Assembly (NCBI RefSeq): GCF_019218265.1
Contig: NZ_JAHUZE010000004.1
Location: 164,001 to 228,000, forward strand
DNA from: Maritimibacter dapengensis
Lineage (GTDB): Bacteria; Pseudomonadota; Alphaproteobacteria; Rhodobacterales; Rhodobacteraceae
Length of the DNA: 64,000 nt
Direction: 5' to 3'
Part shown: positions 16,511 to 27,573 of the stretch, one piece after another
How positions within the stretch are numbered: position 1 is the first letter of the stretch
Layout: each line of letters starts with the position of its first letter
Translations under genes and position numbers: made by a program
Notes under the pieces: model-generated
The model's input: the letters and a program-made list of their open reading frames with translations, nothing else
The model's database searches: none
Told to the model about the DNA's origin: nothing

Positions 16511-17296
16511 TCAGTCGATTTTCTTGAAGAACCGATCGCCGCGCCACGTCCAGAAGAACAAGAGCCGCTTGCCCGCCGCCGAGAAGATTACCCGGTCCAC
16601 GCGGCCCAACAGGTATTCTTCCGACACCATGCCAACACCGTTCGCCCGCTGGCTCACCCGGCTGTCGGTCGAGTTGTCGCGGTTGTCGCCCATGAAGAAG
16701 TAATGGCCTTCAGGTACCGTGAACACGTTGGTTTCGTCGAGCCGTCCCGGGCCCACGTTCAGGATCGAATGCTCGACACCGTTGGGGAGGGTTTCGATGT
16801 ATTTTTCTTTCTCACAGGTCGCATCCTCGCCCAGGGCGAGGGGGCCGTTCGTGCAAAGCGGGATGGTGCCGAAACGCCCCTGCCGTTGATAGGGTTCGGT
16901 GAATATGCCGTCGCGCACCTGCGTCGCTTCTTCGCCGTTGACCGAAAGAACGCCATCCGTGACCTGGATCTTGTCGCCGGGCTTGCCGATCAAGCGCTTG
17001 ACGTAATCGGTGTTGAGCGTCGGGTGACGAAACACCACCACGTCGCCCATTTCCGGCTCGCGGTCGAGGATTCGGCCCGAAATCGGGCACATGGCGAAGG
17101 GGCAGGAATACCGCGAATAGCCATAGGCCATCTTGTTCACGAACAGGAAGTCGCCGATGAGCAGCGTGTCTTTCATGGACCCGGTGGGGATCCAGAACGG
17201 CTGAAAAAACACCGAGCGGAACACACCCGCAATGAGAAGCGCCCAGAAAACCGTCTTGACGGTCTCCATGATGCCGTCCTGCTTTTTCTCTGCCAT
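16511..17296 (-). CDS. lepB: Signal peptidase I
   Basis: A 261-residue inner-membrane protease that removes signal peptides from exported proteins. After one N-terminal span it has PTGSMKDTLLIGD with nucleophile Ser40, KRLIGKPGDKI with general-base Lys100, and the GDNRDNSTDSR box. The Cys-containing CPFAMCPISGR insert is usual in alphaproteobacteria. It follows acpS in the same direction with a 54-nt gap, as in the conserved pdxJ-acpS-lepB-rnc-era cluster. Confidence 0.96.
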   Translation of the reverse strand: MAEKKQDGIMETVKTVFWALLIAGVFRSVFFQPFWIPTGSMKDTLLIGDFLFVNKMAYGYSRYSCPFAMCPISGRILDREPEMGDVVVFRHPTLNTDYVKRLIGKPGDKIQVTDGVLSVNGEEATQVRDGIFTEPYQRQGRFGTIPLCTNGPLALGEDATCEKEKYIETLPNGVEHSILNVGPGRLDETNVFTVPEGHYFFMGDNRDNSTDSRVSQRANGVGMVSEEYLLGRVDRVIFSAAGKRLLFFWTWRGDRFFKKID

Positions 17297-17350
17297 GCTG
17301 CCTGCCTCGTTATAGCACCTGTCGCTACATGGGCGGATCGGGAGGCCAAG

Positions 17351-17752
17351 TCAACCGATGGGCCGTGCCTCGATCAGGACGAAGGCCTGCGCCCAGGGGT
17401 GGTCGTCTGTCAGGGTCACGTGAATGATCGCCTCATGCCCGTCCGGCGTCATTTCGGCCAGCCGTTCGGCGGCCCATCCGGTCACGTGCATCACGGGCTG
17501 GCCGGTGGCAAGGTTCGTGACCGCCATATCCTTCCAGGAAATACCCATGCGCAACCCTGTTCCGAGCGCCTTGGAACAGGCTTCCTTGGCGGCCCACCGT
17601 TTCGCGTAAGTGCCGGGCGTATCGGCGCGCCGTTCGGCTTTTGCCTGTTCGATTTCGGTGAACACGCGGTTTCGGAACCGGTCACCGTGACGTTCGAGCA
17701 CACCCGCGATGCGCTCGATATTGGCGAGATCGGTGCCTATCCCAAGGATCAT
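17351..17752 (-). CDS. acpS: Holo-[acyl-carrier-protein] synthase
   Basis: A 133-residue enzyme that transfers phosphopantetheine from CoA to acyl carrier protein. The start [15 protein letters not shown] holds the Mg-binding Asp8, and [18 protein letters not shown] is the second signature with its Glu. Length matches the family. The ATG at 17752 is chosen because homology begins at MILGIGTD. It follows the small membrane protein gene after 1 nt and precedes lepB. Confidence 0.95.
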   Translation of the reverse strand: MILGIGTDLANIERIAGVLERHGDRFRNRVFTEIEQAKAERRADTPGTYAKRWAAKEACSKALGTGLRMGISWKDMAVTNLATGQPVMHVTGWAAERLAEMTPDGHEAIIHVTLTDDHPWAQAFVLIEARPIG

Positions 17753-17753
17753 G

Positions 17754-18158
17754 TCAGGCTTTCGTCGGAGCCAGCCGCAAACCAAGCCGGTTCAGGGCGA
17801 ACTGGATCAATGTCAGGACGGCCCCCGCCAGAGCGATCTGCGCGACCGGCACGCCACCCGCGAAAATCCGGCCTTGCGTCGCCGCGACTGCGGCACCGAA
17901 CAGCAGCAGATTGATCGCCAGCGCTACGGCGGTCAGCCGAAATGTGATCGACACGGCCTCGCGGCCGCGCGCCCGGTCGCCCGTCGCTTTAGCGAAAGAC
18001 TGACCCTCCACGATCGATCCGACGAGCGGAGGGAGCGCTGCAGTGACACCGGCAGCGGGCGGCAGGTTCACGATCTGCGGCAGAAGGCTCGCCGCAATGG
18101 TCAACCCGCCATAAACCAGCGCGTAACGCAAAATGTTGATCCCGTTTTCCGCAGTCAT
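17754..18158 (-). CDS. Small membrane protein (ABZJ_00895-like)
   Basis: A 134-residue protein with four predicted spans: [53 protein letters not shown] and [18 protein letters not shown]. The RYALVYGG start and an [18 protein letters not shown] loop between spans 2 and 3 recall the uncharacterised ABZJ_00895 family; I hold this match loosely. It sits between the LysR region and acpS, ending 1 nt before acpS, so it is probably co-transcribed with acpS and lepB. Confidence 0.65.
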   Translation of the reverse strand: MTAENGINILRYALVYGGLTIAASLLPQIVNLPPAAGVTAALPPLVGSIVEGQSFAKATGDRARGREAVSITFRLTAVALAINLLLFGAAVAATQGRIFAGGVPVAQIALAGAVLTLIQFALNRLGLRLAPTKA

Positions 18159-18213
18159 TCCGTCCGTCCCGTTCTGGTGCGGCGACCCTAATTGCGGCTG
18201 CGGGCGGTGGCAA

Positions 18214-18348
18214 TCACTTGCGCGGGCGAGGCAGATCGGCAAGCCCGGCAGGACCGAGCCGTGCGAGCGCGGGGTGATCCAGGGGATCCGGTTGGCCCAG
18301 CTTGCGGGGCGGTCTCGGGCGAAATGGTGATGGAAGGTGCCAAGTCAT
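18214..18348 (-). CDS. Putative small protein, 44 residues
   Basis: An open frame of 44 codons preceded by AAAGGATACAAC, a plausible ribosome site. The product is Pro/Arg/Leu-rich (MTWHLPSPFRPRPP..., ending LADLPRPRK). I do not recognise it. It is read divergently from the LysR gene across an AT-rich 87-bp gap that could hold both promoters, and in the same direction as the small membrane protein gene 55 nt further on. Without homologues it could still be chance. Confidence 0.35.
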   Translation of the reverse strand: MTWHLPSPFRPRPPRKLGQPDPLDHPALARLGPAGLADLPRPRK

Positions 18349-18435
18349 GTTGTATCCTTTCTTTTTAAAAAACGGTACACTGTCCAAGTTCAAAGAAATA
18401 TGTAGATAGCGAATAGTCGATTTTAGGAAATCTAA

Positions 18436-19335
18436 ATGACGGCCCTGAACAGGATACCACTTTCGGCGTTGCGCGCCGCCGATGCGGTCGCGCGGCTGGG
18501 AACGCTCGGGCAAGCGGCGGAGGAGCTTGGCATTTCGATCGGCGCGGTGAGCCAGAGGATCGCCAAGGCCGAGGCCACGCTTGGCGTTTCCCTGTTCCAT
18601 CGCGATCCACGCGGCATGCGTTTGACCGAAGTCGGGGCCGCTCTCGCCCCCGATCTTGCCGCAGGGTTCGGCCACCTTGCGCGAGCCGTGGACTTGGCGA
18701 GCCGGGACAAAGCGCATACGCTCATCGTGTCCGTTGCGCCGATCTTCGCGTCACGTTGGCTGGTGCACCGTCTCCCGGGGTTCTATGCACAGCACCCTGA
18801 TATTCGCGTGCGAATCGACAGCGCGGTTGGTCTCGTGGACCCGAACACGTCGGACGTGGACCTCTGCCTTCGCATAGGCCACGGCCCTTACCCGGAAGTG
18901 CGTGCCGAGCGCCTGTTCGACCAACGTGTCATGCCGGTATGCGCACCCGACATGGCCGAACGACTGAAGTCTCCTGCCGACCTTGCGAGTGTGCCGATCG
19001 TGCGTGACGTGAACGCCGCGTTTTCCTGGGCGGATTGGCTCGGCCCCGAAGGTCTGTCTGCCGAAATTCTGGGCCCCGGCCCGGAATTCTCTGACGGCAG
19101 TCTCGCCTTCTACGCGGCGATGGGCGGAGCCGGGGTCTATCTGACGTGGGAGACACTCGACATCGATGCGCTCAAATCCGGGCGCATCGTCGCGCCATTC
19201 GGAGAAAGGCGGCACAAGACGGGTCAGGCCTATTGGCTTGTCTCGGCCCGTGACTCTGCGCCGGGGATCGCGCAGCGCGCCTTTACGCGCTGGATGAAAG
19301 CGGAACTCCAGGCTGACGGGGTGAAACTGTGCTGA
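18436..19335 (+). CDS. LysR family transcriptional regulator (GcvA-like)
   Basis: A 299-residue LTTR. The winged helix-turn-helix is LSALRAADAVARLGTLGQAAEELGIS (split here only for description), then GAVSQRIAKAEATLGVSLFHR at about residues 37-57. The effector domain (about 93-293) has the order of the GcvA/AmpR branch: SVAPIFASRWLVHRLPGF, VDLCLRIGHG and GGAGVYLTWE. No clear target operon is adjacent: the left neighbour is a tiny ORF and the right neighbour converges. It interrupts the pdxJ-acpS core order on the opposite strand, consistent with a later insertion. Confidence 0.9.
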   Translation: MTALNRIPLSALRAADAVARLGTLGQAAEELGISIGAVSQRIAKAEATLGVSLFHRDPRGMRLTEVGAALAPDLAAGFGHLARAVDLASRDKAHTLIVSVAPIFASRWLVHRLPGFYAQHPDIRVRIDSAVGLVDPNTSDVDLCLRIGHGPYPEVRAERLFDQRVMPVCAPDMAERLKSPADLASVPIVRDVNAAFSWADWLGPEGLSAEILGPGPEFSDGSLAFYAAMGGAGVYLTWETLDIDALKSGRIVAPFGERRHKTGQAYWLVSARDSAPGIAQRAFTRWMKAELQADGVKLC

Positions 19336-19782
19336 TCACTCCCGCCCGAGCTGCACATTGGTTCCGATCTCGCCGGTTTCCTGGTTCAAAGAGAATTGCA
19401 GCATTGCGGGATTGGTGAAATCGGCACCTTCCGACACCCTGACGGGTACCGAGAACATCAGTCCGATCGCCGGGTCATACGCGGATTCGAGGGCGCCGAA
19501 TTCGATCGTGGCGAACCCTATGCCATTCCAGGTGATGACCTTGCATTGACGATCCCCAAGTTCGCCCGCAGGTGGTGACAGAACAAGCAGGTGAAATCCG
19601 CCGGCCGCAGGTTCGACCGTGTCGAGTTTTGCCACCCTGACCTGACCCTCCGCGAAAACGGCGCTGTTCTCGGCCCAAGGTTCTGCGAGATTTCGGGCCT
19701 GGGATTGCCAGTCGCAATCGACCACATCCTGCGCCGCAATTGGCGTTGCGGCGAGAACGAAAGCCAGCAGTAAACCTTTCAC
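19336..19782 (-). CDS. Secreted conserved hypothetical protein
   Basis: A 148-residue protein with a signal peptide ([18 protein letters not shown], cleavage likely after IAA or AQ). The mature part has two cysteines (VDCDW and [11 protein letters not shown]) that could form a disulfide, and a beta-rich pattern. Its start codon overlaps the stop of pdxJ (ATGA), so it is translationally coupled to pdxJ. No function can be assigned. Its stop abuts the LysR stop with no gap. Confidence 0.7.
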   Translation of the reverse strand: MKGLLLAFVLAATPIAAQDVVDCDWQSQARNLAEPWAENSAVFAEGQVRVAKLDTVEPAAGGFHLLVLSPPAGELGDRQCKVITWNGIGFATIEFGALESAYDPAIGLMFSVPVRVSEGADFTNPAMLQFSLNQETGEIGTNVQLGRE

Positions 19783-20522
19783 GCGCGTGCCTCCTGCATC
19801 AGACGCTTCATTTCCGAGATGCTGTCTTTCAGCCCCCGGAAGATCGCTTCGCCTATCAGAAAATGACCGATGTTCAACTCCATCACCTCCGGAAAAGCCG
19901 CTACCGGTTTCACCGTATCATAAGTCAGCCCATGCCCGGCATGAACCTCGAGTCCGAGTGAATGGGCAAAGGACGCCATTTCGCGCAGCCGTTGCAGTTC
20001 GTCGTCGCGTTCCTTGAACTCGCCTTCGGAATGAAAATCGCAATACGCACCAGTATGGAGCTCGACAACCGCGGCGCCGATCCTGTTTGCGGCCTCGATC
20101 TGCGCCCGGTCGGCGGCGATGAAGATCGACACCCGGCACCCGGCGTCCCGCAGCGGCGCGATGAAATGCGCAAGCCGGTTTTCCTCGCGCGCGACCTCCA
20201 ACCCGCCTTCCGTCGTTCGTTCCTCTCGCTTTTCCGGCACGATGCAGACAGCGTGCGGCTTGTGGCGAAGCGCAATGGCCTGCATCTCATCCGTCGCGGC
20301 CATCTCGAAATTGAGCGGCACGGTCAGCTCGGCTGCCAGTCGTTCGATGTCCGCGTCTCCGATATGGCGACGGTCTTCGCGCAGATGTGCCGTGATCCCG
20401 TCGGCACCCGCCTCTTCGGCAAGTTTCGCGGCGCGTACCGGGTCGGGATAGGCCGAACCGCGAGCATTGCGCACGGTCGCGACGTGGTCGATGTTGACCC
20501 CAAGGCGCAGATTGCTGCTCAT
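19779..20522 (-). CDS. pdxJ: Pyridoxine 5'-phosphate synthase
   Basis: A 247-residue TIM-barrel enzyme that condenses 3-amino-2-oxopropyl phosphate with deoxyxylulose phosphate in vitamin B6 synthesis. Motifs are [16 protein letters not shown] at the N-terminus, [15 protein letters not shown], and [16 protein letters not shown] near the C-terminus. Length matches the family. It overlaps the DUF2062 gene and the following secreted-protein gene by 4 nt each, so the three are tightly coupled. Confidence 0.96.
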   Translation of the reverse strand: MSSNLRLGVNIDHVATVRNARGSAYPDPVRAAKLAEEAGADGITAHLREDRRHIGDADIERLAAELTVPLNFEMAATDEMQAIALRHKPHAVCIVPEKREERTTEGGLEVAREENRLAHFIAPLRDAGCRVSIFIAADRAQIEAANRIGAAVVELHTGAYCDFHSEGEFKERDDELQRLREMASFAHSLGLEVHAGHGLTYDTVKPVAAFPEVMELNIGHFLIGEAIFRGLKDSISEMKRLMQEARA

Positions 20523-21163
20523 GAATCGCTCTCCTTCACCCGTTTCGACTTTTCCGCCATGCGTTTTTCATAACGTTTACGGATCTGTTTGACCCGCCGC
20601 TTCTGATAGGCCGTTATGACCGGCTGCGACAAGGCATAGGCGAGCGCGGCGGCGAGAAGACCGGGAATTATTCCACCGACGAGGTATGGGAGAAAAACCC
20701 GGTCGTAAAACAGCGCGAGCCCGTCCCATTCGGCCTGACGTTCCGTGAACATCGCAAGGAAGTTGTGCCAAATTTCGCCGCTCGCCCGGCCGAATCCATC
20801 GACTACATGACCAAGCCGCACTTCCCGCGCCGGATGTCCAAGGATGAAAGCCCCGAACTGAAGCGACAGGCCCGCGATGACCGGAAACGTAAGAGGGTTT
20901 CCCACGAAAGTCGCCAGGATCGCCGCCAGGATATTCCCGCGGATCAGGAGTGTGAGGGCAACGGCCAACGCGATGTGGAGCCCGAAGAACGGTGTGAAGG
21001 TCACGAAGACGCCCGCCGCGATCCCGCGTGAAATACGGTGCGCCGGGTCCGGTAGGCGCCGCAGACGGTGCAGGACGTAACGCGATGCCCGATACCAGCC
21101 GCCGCGCGGATAGAAGAACTCCACGAACATCTGGAGGTATGAACGCGGTTTGCGTTTGAACAC
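20519..21163 (-). CDS. DUF2062 membrane protein
   Basis: A 214-residue protein with the DUF2062 pattern: a basic N-terminus, then [40 protein letters not shown] and a C-terminal membrane segment [18 protein letters not shown]. It ends in a very basic tail ([15 protein letters not shown]). Members are integral membrane proteins without a known role and often lie between relA/spoT and pdxJ in this group. It is 20 nt behind the rsh gene. Confidence 0.88.
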   Translation of the reverse strand: MFKRKPRSYLQMFVEFFYPRGGWYRASRYVLHRLRRLPDPAHRISRGIAAGVFVTFTPFFGLHIALAVALTLLIRGNILAAILATFVGNPLTFPVIAGLSLQFGAFILGHPAREVRLGHVVDGFGRASGEIWHNFLAMFTERQAEWDGLALFYDRVFLPYLVGGIIPGLLAAALAYALSQPVITAYQKRRVKQIRKRYEKRMAEKSKRVKESDS

Positions 21164-21183
21164 GTTCTGCCTCCCCTTTGGTC

Positions 21184-23307
<2,124 letters not shown>

Positions 23308-23330
23308 GTCGGTCCGTCAGGTCCCCGGGA

Positions 23331-23687
23331 TCAGCCCTGGCCCTGTGCCTCCATGAGCGCACGAAGCAGTTTCTCGTCGGTCATGTCGTCGTCGTCCGGC
23401 TTGTCCGGCGTTTCCTGACCCATGAGCAGCGCCATCTGGTCGTCTTCCGGCTCGTCGACTTCGATCTGGGTCTGGTTCGACTCGATCATCCGCTCGTTCA
23501 ATTCGTCCGCAGTCTGGGTTTCGTCCGCAATCTCACGCAGCGCGACGACAGGGTTCTTGTCATTGTCGCGGTCCACGGTCAGCGGAGCGCCGGAAGAGAT
23601 TTCGCGCGCACGATGTGCGGCAAGCATCACCAGGTCGAACCGGTTCGGGACTTTGTCGACGCAATCTTCAACCGTCACGCGGGCCAT
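23331..23687 (-). CDS. rpoZ: RNA polymerase omega subunit
   Basis: A 118-residue protein. The start [20 protein letters not shown] and the following [13 protein letters not shown] are the omega core that clamps the RNA polymerase beta' subunit. The C-terminal half is an acidic tail ([24 protein letters not shown]). The ATG at 23687 is chosen since homology starts at MARVTVED; four extra codons upstream are unlikely. It is first in the minus-strand rpoZ-rsh-DUF2062-pdxJ unit. Confidence 0.96.
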   Translation of the reverse strand: MARVTVEDCVDKVPNRFDLVMLAAHRAREISSGAPLTVDRDNDKNPVVALREIADETQTADELNERMIESNQTQIEVDEPEDDQMALLMGQETPDKPDDDDMTDEKLLRALMEAQGQG

Positions 23688-23822
23688 ATGGGACTCCAAT
23701 CTTCTCGGGGCGTGTGAACGGCCTACTTATGCGGCCCTTCGCACTTTGACAAGGGAAATCGGCGGCATTTCGCCTTTTCTTGAAGGGTTTTGCGCGCCTT
23801 TTGCGCCAACGCAAGGAAGGTG

Positions 23823-24416
23823 TCACGCTTCCAGTGGTCGCACGGCCTCGACATCGGATTTCGGGAGGTCGGCGAGCATCTCGCGAATCGTTTTACCGAG
23901 AAGCGGGTGGCGCCAGTCGGGAGCGACGTCAGCGGCGGGGACCAGCACGAATGCGCGTTCATGCATGCGCGGGTGTGGGAGGATCAGGGTCTCGGGGGCC
24001 AAAGTTTGCTGGTCTTTCGACGGAAGCGTTACCCATTCACGAAGCGTGGACTGGTCAGGAAGGACGATTTGGTCCATCGTCAGAAGATCGAGATCCAGGG
24101 TTCTGGTGGTCCACCTTACCTTGCGCTCGCGATCAAATTCCGCCTCGATTTCATGGAGGTGGCCGAGAAGATCGCTCGCAGAAAGGTCGGATTTGCACAG
24201 GGCCACGGCGTTAATAACGTCCGGTTCCGCACCGGCAGGCACGAAAGGAGAAACATACAGACGCGACCGGGCCACGACCTTCACAGGAGCCCGATCGAGC
24301 GAAGCCAGGGCAGCGCGTACGGTATCGGCCGGATCACCGGCTTTTGACGTTGCGTTACTGCCCAATGCGACAAGCAAGTTGCCTTCGCGTAAACTGGGAT
24401 TTGAGGCTTGCGACAA
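23823..24416 (-). CDS. folK: 2-amino-4-hydroxy-6-hydroxymethyldihydropteridine pyrophosphokinase
   Basis: A 197-residue HPPK that transfers pyrophosphate from ATP to the pterin in folate synthesis. Motifs are LLVALGSNAT near the N-terminus, the loop RWTTRTLDLDLLTMD with the two Mg-binding aspartates, and PHPRMHERAFVLVPAADVAP. The first dozen residues are longer than usual, so the true start could be a later codon. It lies upstream of rpoZ in the same direction with a 135-bp gap. Confidence 0.92.
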   Translation of the reverse strand: MSQASNPSLREGNLLVALGSNATSKAGDPADTVRAALASLDRAPVKVVARSRLYVSPFVPAGAEPDVINAVALCKSDLSASDLLGHLHEIEAEFDRERKVRWTTRTLDLDLLTMDQIVLPDQSTLREWVTLPSKDQQTLAPETLILPHPRMHERAFVLVPAADVAPDWRHPLLGKTIREMLADLPKSDVEAVRPLEA

Positions 24417-24518
24417 TTGTTTCGACCCTTATGTTCCGCGCAGATTCGTCAGTGCTCGTTTTTTTTTCCGCATACCACTCACGGCGTCACCGGCGAACAG
24501 AATTCGGAAGGATCAATT

Positions 24519-25100
24519 ATGTTCTACAAAGATGAGCGCCTTGCGCTCTTCATCGATGGTTCGAACCTTTATGCGGCTGCAAAGTCGCTCGGTTTCGACA
24601 TCGACTACAAGCTTCTGCGGCAAGAGTTCATGCGCCGCGGCAAGCTGTTGCGCGCGTTCTATTATACTGCGCTTCTGGAAAACGACGACTACTCGCCGAT
24701 CCGCCCCCTCGTGGATTGGCTTCACTACAACGGTTTCACGATGGTCACGAAACCCGCCAAGGAGTTCACCGACTCCATGGGCCGCCGCAAGGTCAAGGGC
24801 AACATGGACATCGAGCTGACTGTCGACGCCATGGAAATCGCACCGCATGTCGACCACATCGTGCTGTTCTCCGGCGACGGCGATTTCCGCCCGCTGGTCG
24901 AAGGGCTTCAGCGCAAGGGTGTGCGCGTATCGGTGGTGTCCACGATCCGCAGCCAACCGCCGATGATCGCCGACGAGCTTCGCCGCCAAGCCGACAACTT
25001 CATCGAACTGGACGAGCTCAAGGATGTAATCGGACGTCCGCCGCGCGAGGACCAACGCGAACGGGTGTCGCGCGACCAAGAAGAGGACGAGGAAGCGTAA
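24519..25100 (+). CDS. NYN domain protein, LabA/DUF88 family
   Basis: A 193-residue protein with a PIN-like NYN nuclease fold. Acidic positions lie in LALFIDGSNLYAAAK (Asp16 region), NMDIELTVDAMEIAPHVDHI and LFSGDGDFRPLVEG, the three-Asp pattern of LabA-like proteins. A short charged tail follows (REDQRERVSRDQEEDEE). Related proteins are predicted RNases; LabA in cyanobacteria affects clock output. The ATG follows GGAAGGATCAATT. It is monocistronic and closed by a strong terminator. Confidence 0.88.
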   Translation: MFYKDERLALFIDGSNLYAAAKSLGFDIDYKLLRQEFMRRGKLLRAFYYTALLENDDYSPIRPLVDWLHYNGFTMVTKPAKEFTDSMGRRKVKGNMDIELTVDAMEIAPHVDHIVLFSGDGDFRPLVEGLQRKGVRVSVVSTIRSQPPMIADELRRQADNFIELDELKDVIGRPPREDQRERVSRDQEEDEEA

Positions 25101-25124
25101 GCTTCCCGCACATGACACGAAGGC

Positions 25125-25155
25125 AAGGGCCCGGCCAAATGCCGGGCCCTTTGTT
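25125..25155 (+). terminator. Rho-independent terminator
   Basis: AAGGGCCCGGC (25125-25135) pairs with GCCGGGCCCTT (25141-25151) around CAAAT, followed by TTGTTT. It ends the NYN-protein transcript and, read from the other strand, could serve the convergent VOC gene. Confidence 0.85.
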
Positions 25156-25163
25156 TATGGCGC

Positions 25164-25508
25164 TTACAGGTCGCAGTGGATGTGAAACAGGTGGCCGTTC
25201 TCGTCGCGGATTGTGAATTGCCGAAGCCCCCACGGTCGATCAGCGAGCGGGTCGACGATGTCGGCCCCCAGGTCTTCGAAATGTCGGGCGGCTTCGTCGA
25301 CGTCCGTGGAAAACACCCACAGTTCATGTGGTTCGACCGGACCGTCGACTTCGCGAAAGAAAATTACGAGTTCGCCTTTCGACACCGCACCCAGCTTGCC
25401 CTTTACGGAATGCCAAGCGATGTCGAACCCCAAACTGTCCCGATAGTAGGCCTGCGCATTTTCGACATCCGGCACGGGTAGGGCGGGAACGGTCTGCGAA
25501 AGGTGCAT
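25164..25508 (-). CDS. VOC family protein
   Basis: A 114-residue glyoxalase/bleomycin-resistance-type protein: VPALPVPDVENAQAYYRDSLGF at the start (here as two overlapping signature parts), FSTDVDEAARHFEDLGAD in the middle and QFTIRDENGHLFHIHC at the end. The closing Glu/His-containing strand is typical of bleomycin-resistance proteins. It is preceded by AGGAGATACTC. It ends close to the NYN terminator and starts 26 nt from the stop of the DUF1772 gene, which is read the same way. Confidence 0.82.
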   Translation of the reverse strand: MHLSQTVPALPVPDVENAQAYYRDSLGFDIAWHSVKGKLGAVSKGELVIFFREVDGPVEPHELWVFSTDVDEAARHFEDLGADIVDPLADRPWGLRQFTIRDENGHLFHIHCDL

Positions 25509-25534
25509 CGAGTATCTCCTGAAACATCGCGAGC

Positions 25535-26044
25535 CTAGCCTCCGGCCCGTTCAGCACCAAGCCGAAACACTCCCCAGCCCGTCAGAAGCAGGACACCCGC
25601 CGAGACAACCGTCCGCAGCGTATTGAACATCTGCCAACGCCCGGAATACCCGGTCCATATCGCACGCGCCGCGTCAATATCGTCCGGCACGGCAGTATCC
25701 AGAAGCACCCGGTTCATGGGCACGTTCACCGCCACAGTCACCGCGAACGCACCAACGATATACATCGCGGCGGCAAGACCGAAGGCCCAGGCAGAGCGAT
25801 CGCGCCCGGCAGTCTTGGCGAAGACAGCGGTCACGATTAGCGCGACAGGCGTTCCGAAAAATGCCGGAGCGAACACGGCGTTGCGCACACTGTCGTTCAT
25901 CCCGTTCATCGCGGCGATCGCGATACGCGGGTCAATAGCGTCGAGCCCCCACATGGTCGAACAGACCCATGCGTAGAAAAACCCGAAAATAGCGCCGGCA
26001 AGCAACAGCGACAGGAACGCGATAGGTTTCAGCAAACTGGTCAT
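25535..26044 (-). CDS. DUF1772 (anthrone oxygenase-like) membrane protein
   Basis: A 169-residue membrane protein with four predicted spans: PIAFLSLLLAGAIFGFFYAW, FFGTPVALIVTAVFA, FGLAAAMYIVGAFAVTVAV and TLRTVVSAGVLLLTGWGVF. The NVPMNRVLLD motif after span 3 is characteristic of DUF1772, a group that includes fungal anthrone oxygenases. It is divergent from a TetR gene across an 87-bp spacer that holds a 10-bp inverted repeat, so it is probably under that regulator. Confidence 0.8.
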   Translation of the reverse strand: MTSLLKPIAFLSLLLAGAIFGFFYAWVCSTMWGLDAIDPRIAIAAMNGMNDSVRNAVFAPAFFGTPVALIVTAVFAKTAGRDRSAWAFGLAAAMYIVGAFAVTVAVNVPMNRVLLDTAVPDDIDAARAIWTGYSGRWQMFNTLRTVVSAGVLLLTGWGVFRLGAERAGG

Positions 26045-26060
26045 GATCTACTCCGTGTTA

Positions 26061-26111
26061 AAACCGTAACTAAGTATACGCTTGAACAATCCGTATCCGT
26101 CGTTACGGTTT
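26061..26111. promoter_or_regulatory. Inverted-repeat operator candidate (DUF1772/TetR)
   Basis: AAACCGTAAC (26061-26070) and GTTACGGTTT (26102-26111) are perfect inverted copies 31 bp apart, centred between the divergent DUF1772 and TetR genes. Each arm lies near one gene start, so binding could silence both. Confidence 0.55.
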
Positions 26112-26131
26112 AGGTCAACGGGAGTCCTGCC

Positions 26132-26728
26132 ATGCGCGAAGACAAGCGAGCGATGAAAAGAGAAATGATCGCCACGGCCGCCTATGCGCTGATCGAGGAG
26201 CGTGGCTATGCTGGCACCTCGATGTTGGCGGTCGCGAAAGCCGCGAAGGCCTCGAACGAAACGCTCTACAACTGGTATGGCGACAAACTCGGACTGTTCG
26301 CGGCTCTGGTCGAGGCCAACGCGCAAGTGGTCTCCGATGCGCTCGAGGCTGAACGCTCGGCGCATTCCGACCCGCTGGAAGCGTTGGAACGCACCGGTGC
26401 AGCGCTTTGCCGGATGGTTCTTGGCCCCCGGGCGATCGCGTTGAACCGTGCGGCTGCGGCAGACCCAACAGGCGCATTGGGCGAGGCTCTTGCCCGAAAT
26501 GGGCGTGACAAGGTGGCCCCGCTTTTCTCCGGCCTCGTCAGGCAGGCAATCGACGCGGGTCGGATCAAGGGCGACGCAGGCGAGATTGCCGAGACCTTCA
26601 TCGCCTTGCTGCTCGCGGATACGCAGATCCGCCGTGCCACCCATGCCACCCCACCGCCCGAACCTGGCAATTGCGAAGCCCGCGCTGCCAAGGCCACATC
26701 GCGGATATGTCGACTTTTCCCGGTCTGA
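26132..26728 (+). CDS. TetR family transcriptional regulator
   Basis: A 198-residue regulator with IATAAYALIEERGYAGTS and AVAKAAKASNETLYNWYGDK as the helix-turn-helix (about residues 12-50). The C-terminal part (LGLFAALVEAN..., LEALERTGAALCRMVLG) is clearly related to the next gene at 26851, showing a tandem duplication. It is divergent from the DUF1772 gene with a shared inverted repeat. Ligand unknown. Confidence 0.87.
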   Translation: MREDKRAMKREMIATAAYALIEERGYAGTSMLAVAKAAKASNETLYNWYGDKLGLFAALVEANAQVVSDALEAERSAHSDPLEALERTGAALCRMVLGPRAIALNRAAAADPTGALGEALARNGRDKVAPLFSGLVRQAIDAGRIKGDAGEIAETFIALLLADTQIRRATHATPPPEPGNCEARAAKATSRICRLFPV

Positions 26729-26850
26729 ACCGCCAAATGGATGGCTGAATCGTTCCTCCTTAATCCTTTTGTAAATCACACACGCCAAACTAAGGGGTCT
26801 CGTCGCGGCGTGGCTGCGCGCGCGCAGGAATCCGGAATCTGGAGTGTGAG

Positions 26851-27483
26851 GTGACGTTTGAGGGCGACATTTCGATCCGACGCGAGATCGTCGATGTGAC
26901 CTTCGACCTGATCGAGGAACTGGGGTTTGAGAACGTGTCGCTCACCGCGGTTGCCGCGGCTGCGCGGGTTTCCCTCGGCACGGTCAAGAAATGTTATCGC
27001 GACCGCTTGGGGCTTTTCACGGCCCTGGTGCAAGCCAACACCGCTCACGTCACCGCAGCCGTGCAAACCACCGGTGAGAAGTTTCCAGATGCGATGACGG
27101 CTCTTGAAGAGGTCGGGACGGAACTCCTCTTCATGGTGCTCGGCAAACGCGCCGTGATGCTCCGCCGAGCTTCTGTCATAGATGGAAGCGGCGAACTCGG
27201 GCGGATCATCCTGGAAAATGGGCCCGAGGAAGTGAGCAGGGTCATCGACGCGCTCATGCTGCGCGCTATCGGAGAGCGTGAGGTCGCGGGAGAACCACGT
27301 GATCTGACCGAAACATATCTCGCGCTCATCCTCGGCAATATGCAGGTGTTCCGCATGAGCGGCACCATGCCGTCACCGGACCGCTGGACGTGTGCGGCCC
27401 GAGCGGTCACTGCGGTCGAACGGCTGGTCCTCATTCACCCGCCGATCCATCGCGCCCCGAGCATGGGTTTTGGTCCGAGTTGA
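26851..27483 (+). CDS. TetR family transcriptional regulator, paralogue of the previous gene
   Basis: A 210-residue regulator that starts with GTG (VTFEGDISIRREIVDVTF). The helix-turn-helix is VAAAARVSLGTVKKCYRDR. The segments LGLFTALVQAN, ALEEVGTELLFMVLGKRAVML and DLTETYLALILGNMQV align along their length with the upstream TetR protein, but the recognition helix differs (SLGTVKKCYR against SNETLYNWYG). The two are thus diverged tandem paralogues that probably bind different operators. A 122-bp gap separates them. Confidence 0.82.
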   Translation: MTFEGDISIRREIVDVTFDLIEELGFENVSLTAVAAAARVSLGTVKKCYRDRLGLFTALVQANTAHVTAAVQTTGEKFPDAMTALEEVGTELLFMVLGKRAVMLRRASVIDGSGELGRIILENGPEEVSRVIDALMLRAIGEREVAGEPRDLTETYLALILGNMQVFRMSGTMPSPDRWTCAARAVTAVERLVLIHPPIHRAPSMGFGPS

Positions 27484-27573
27484 AATCGGGCGGCGACCCG
27501 CGCATCCGTGAAGCCGAGCCCCTAGACCTCGCGCCCGGTCACCATTAGGTGTGGTTCCAACAGGAGCGCGTCC

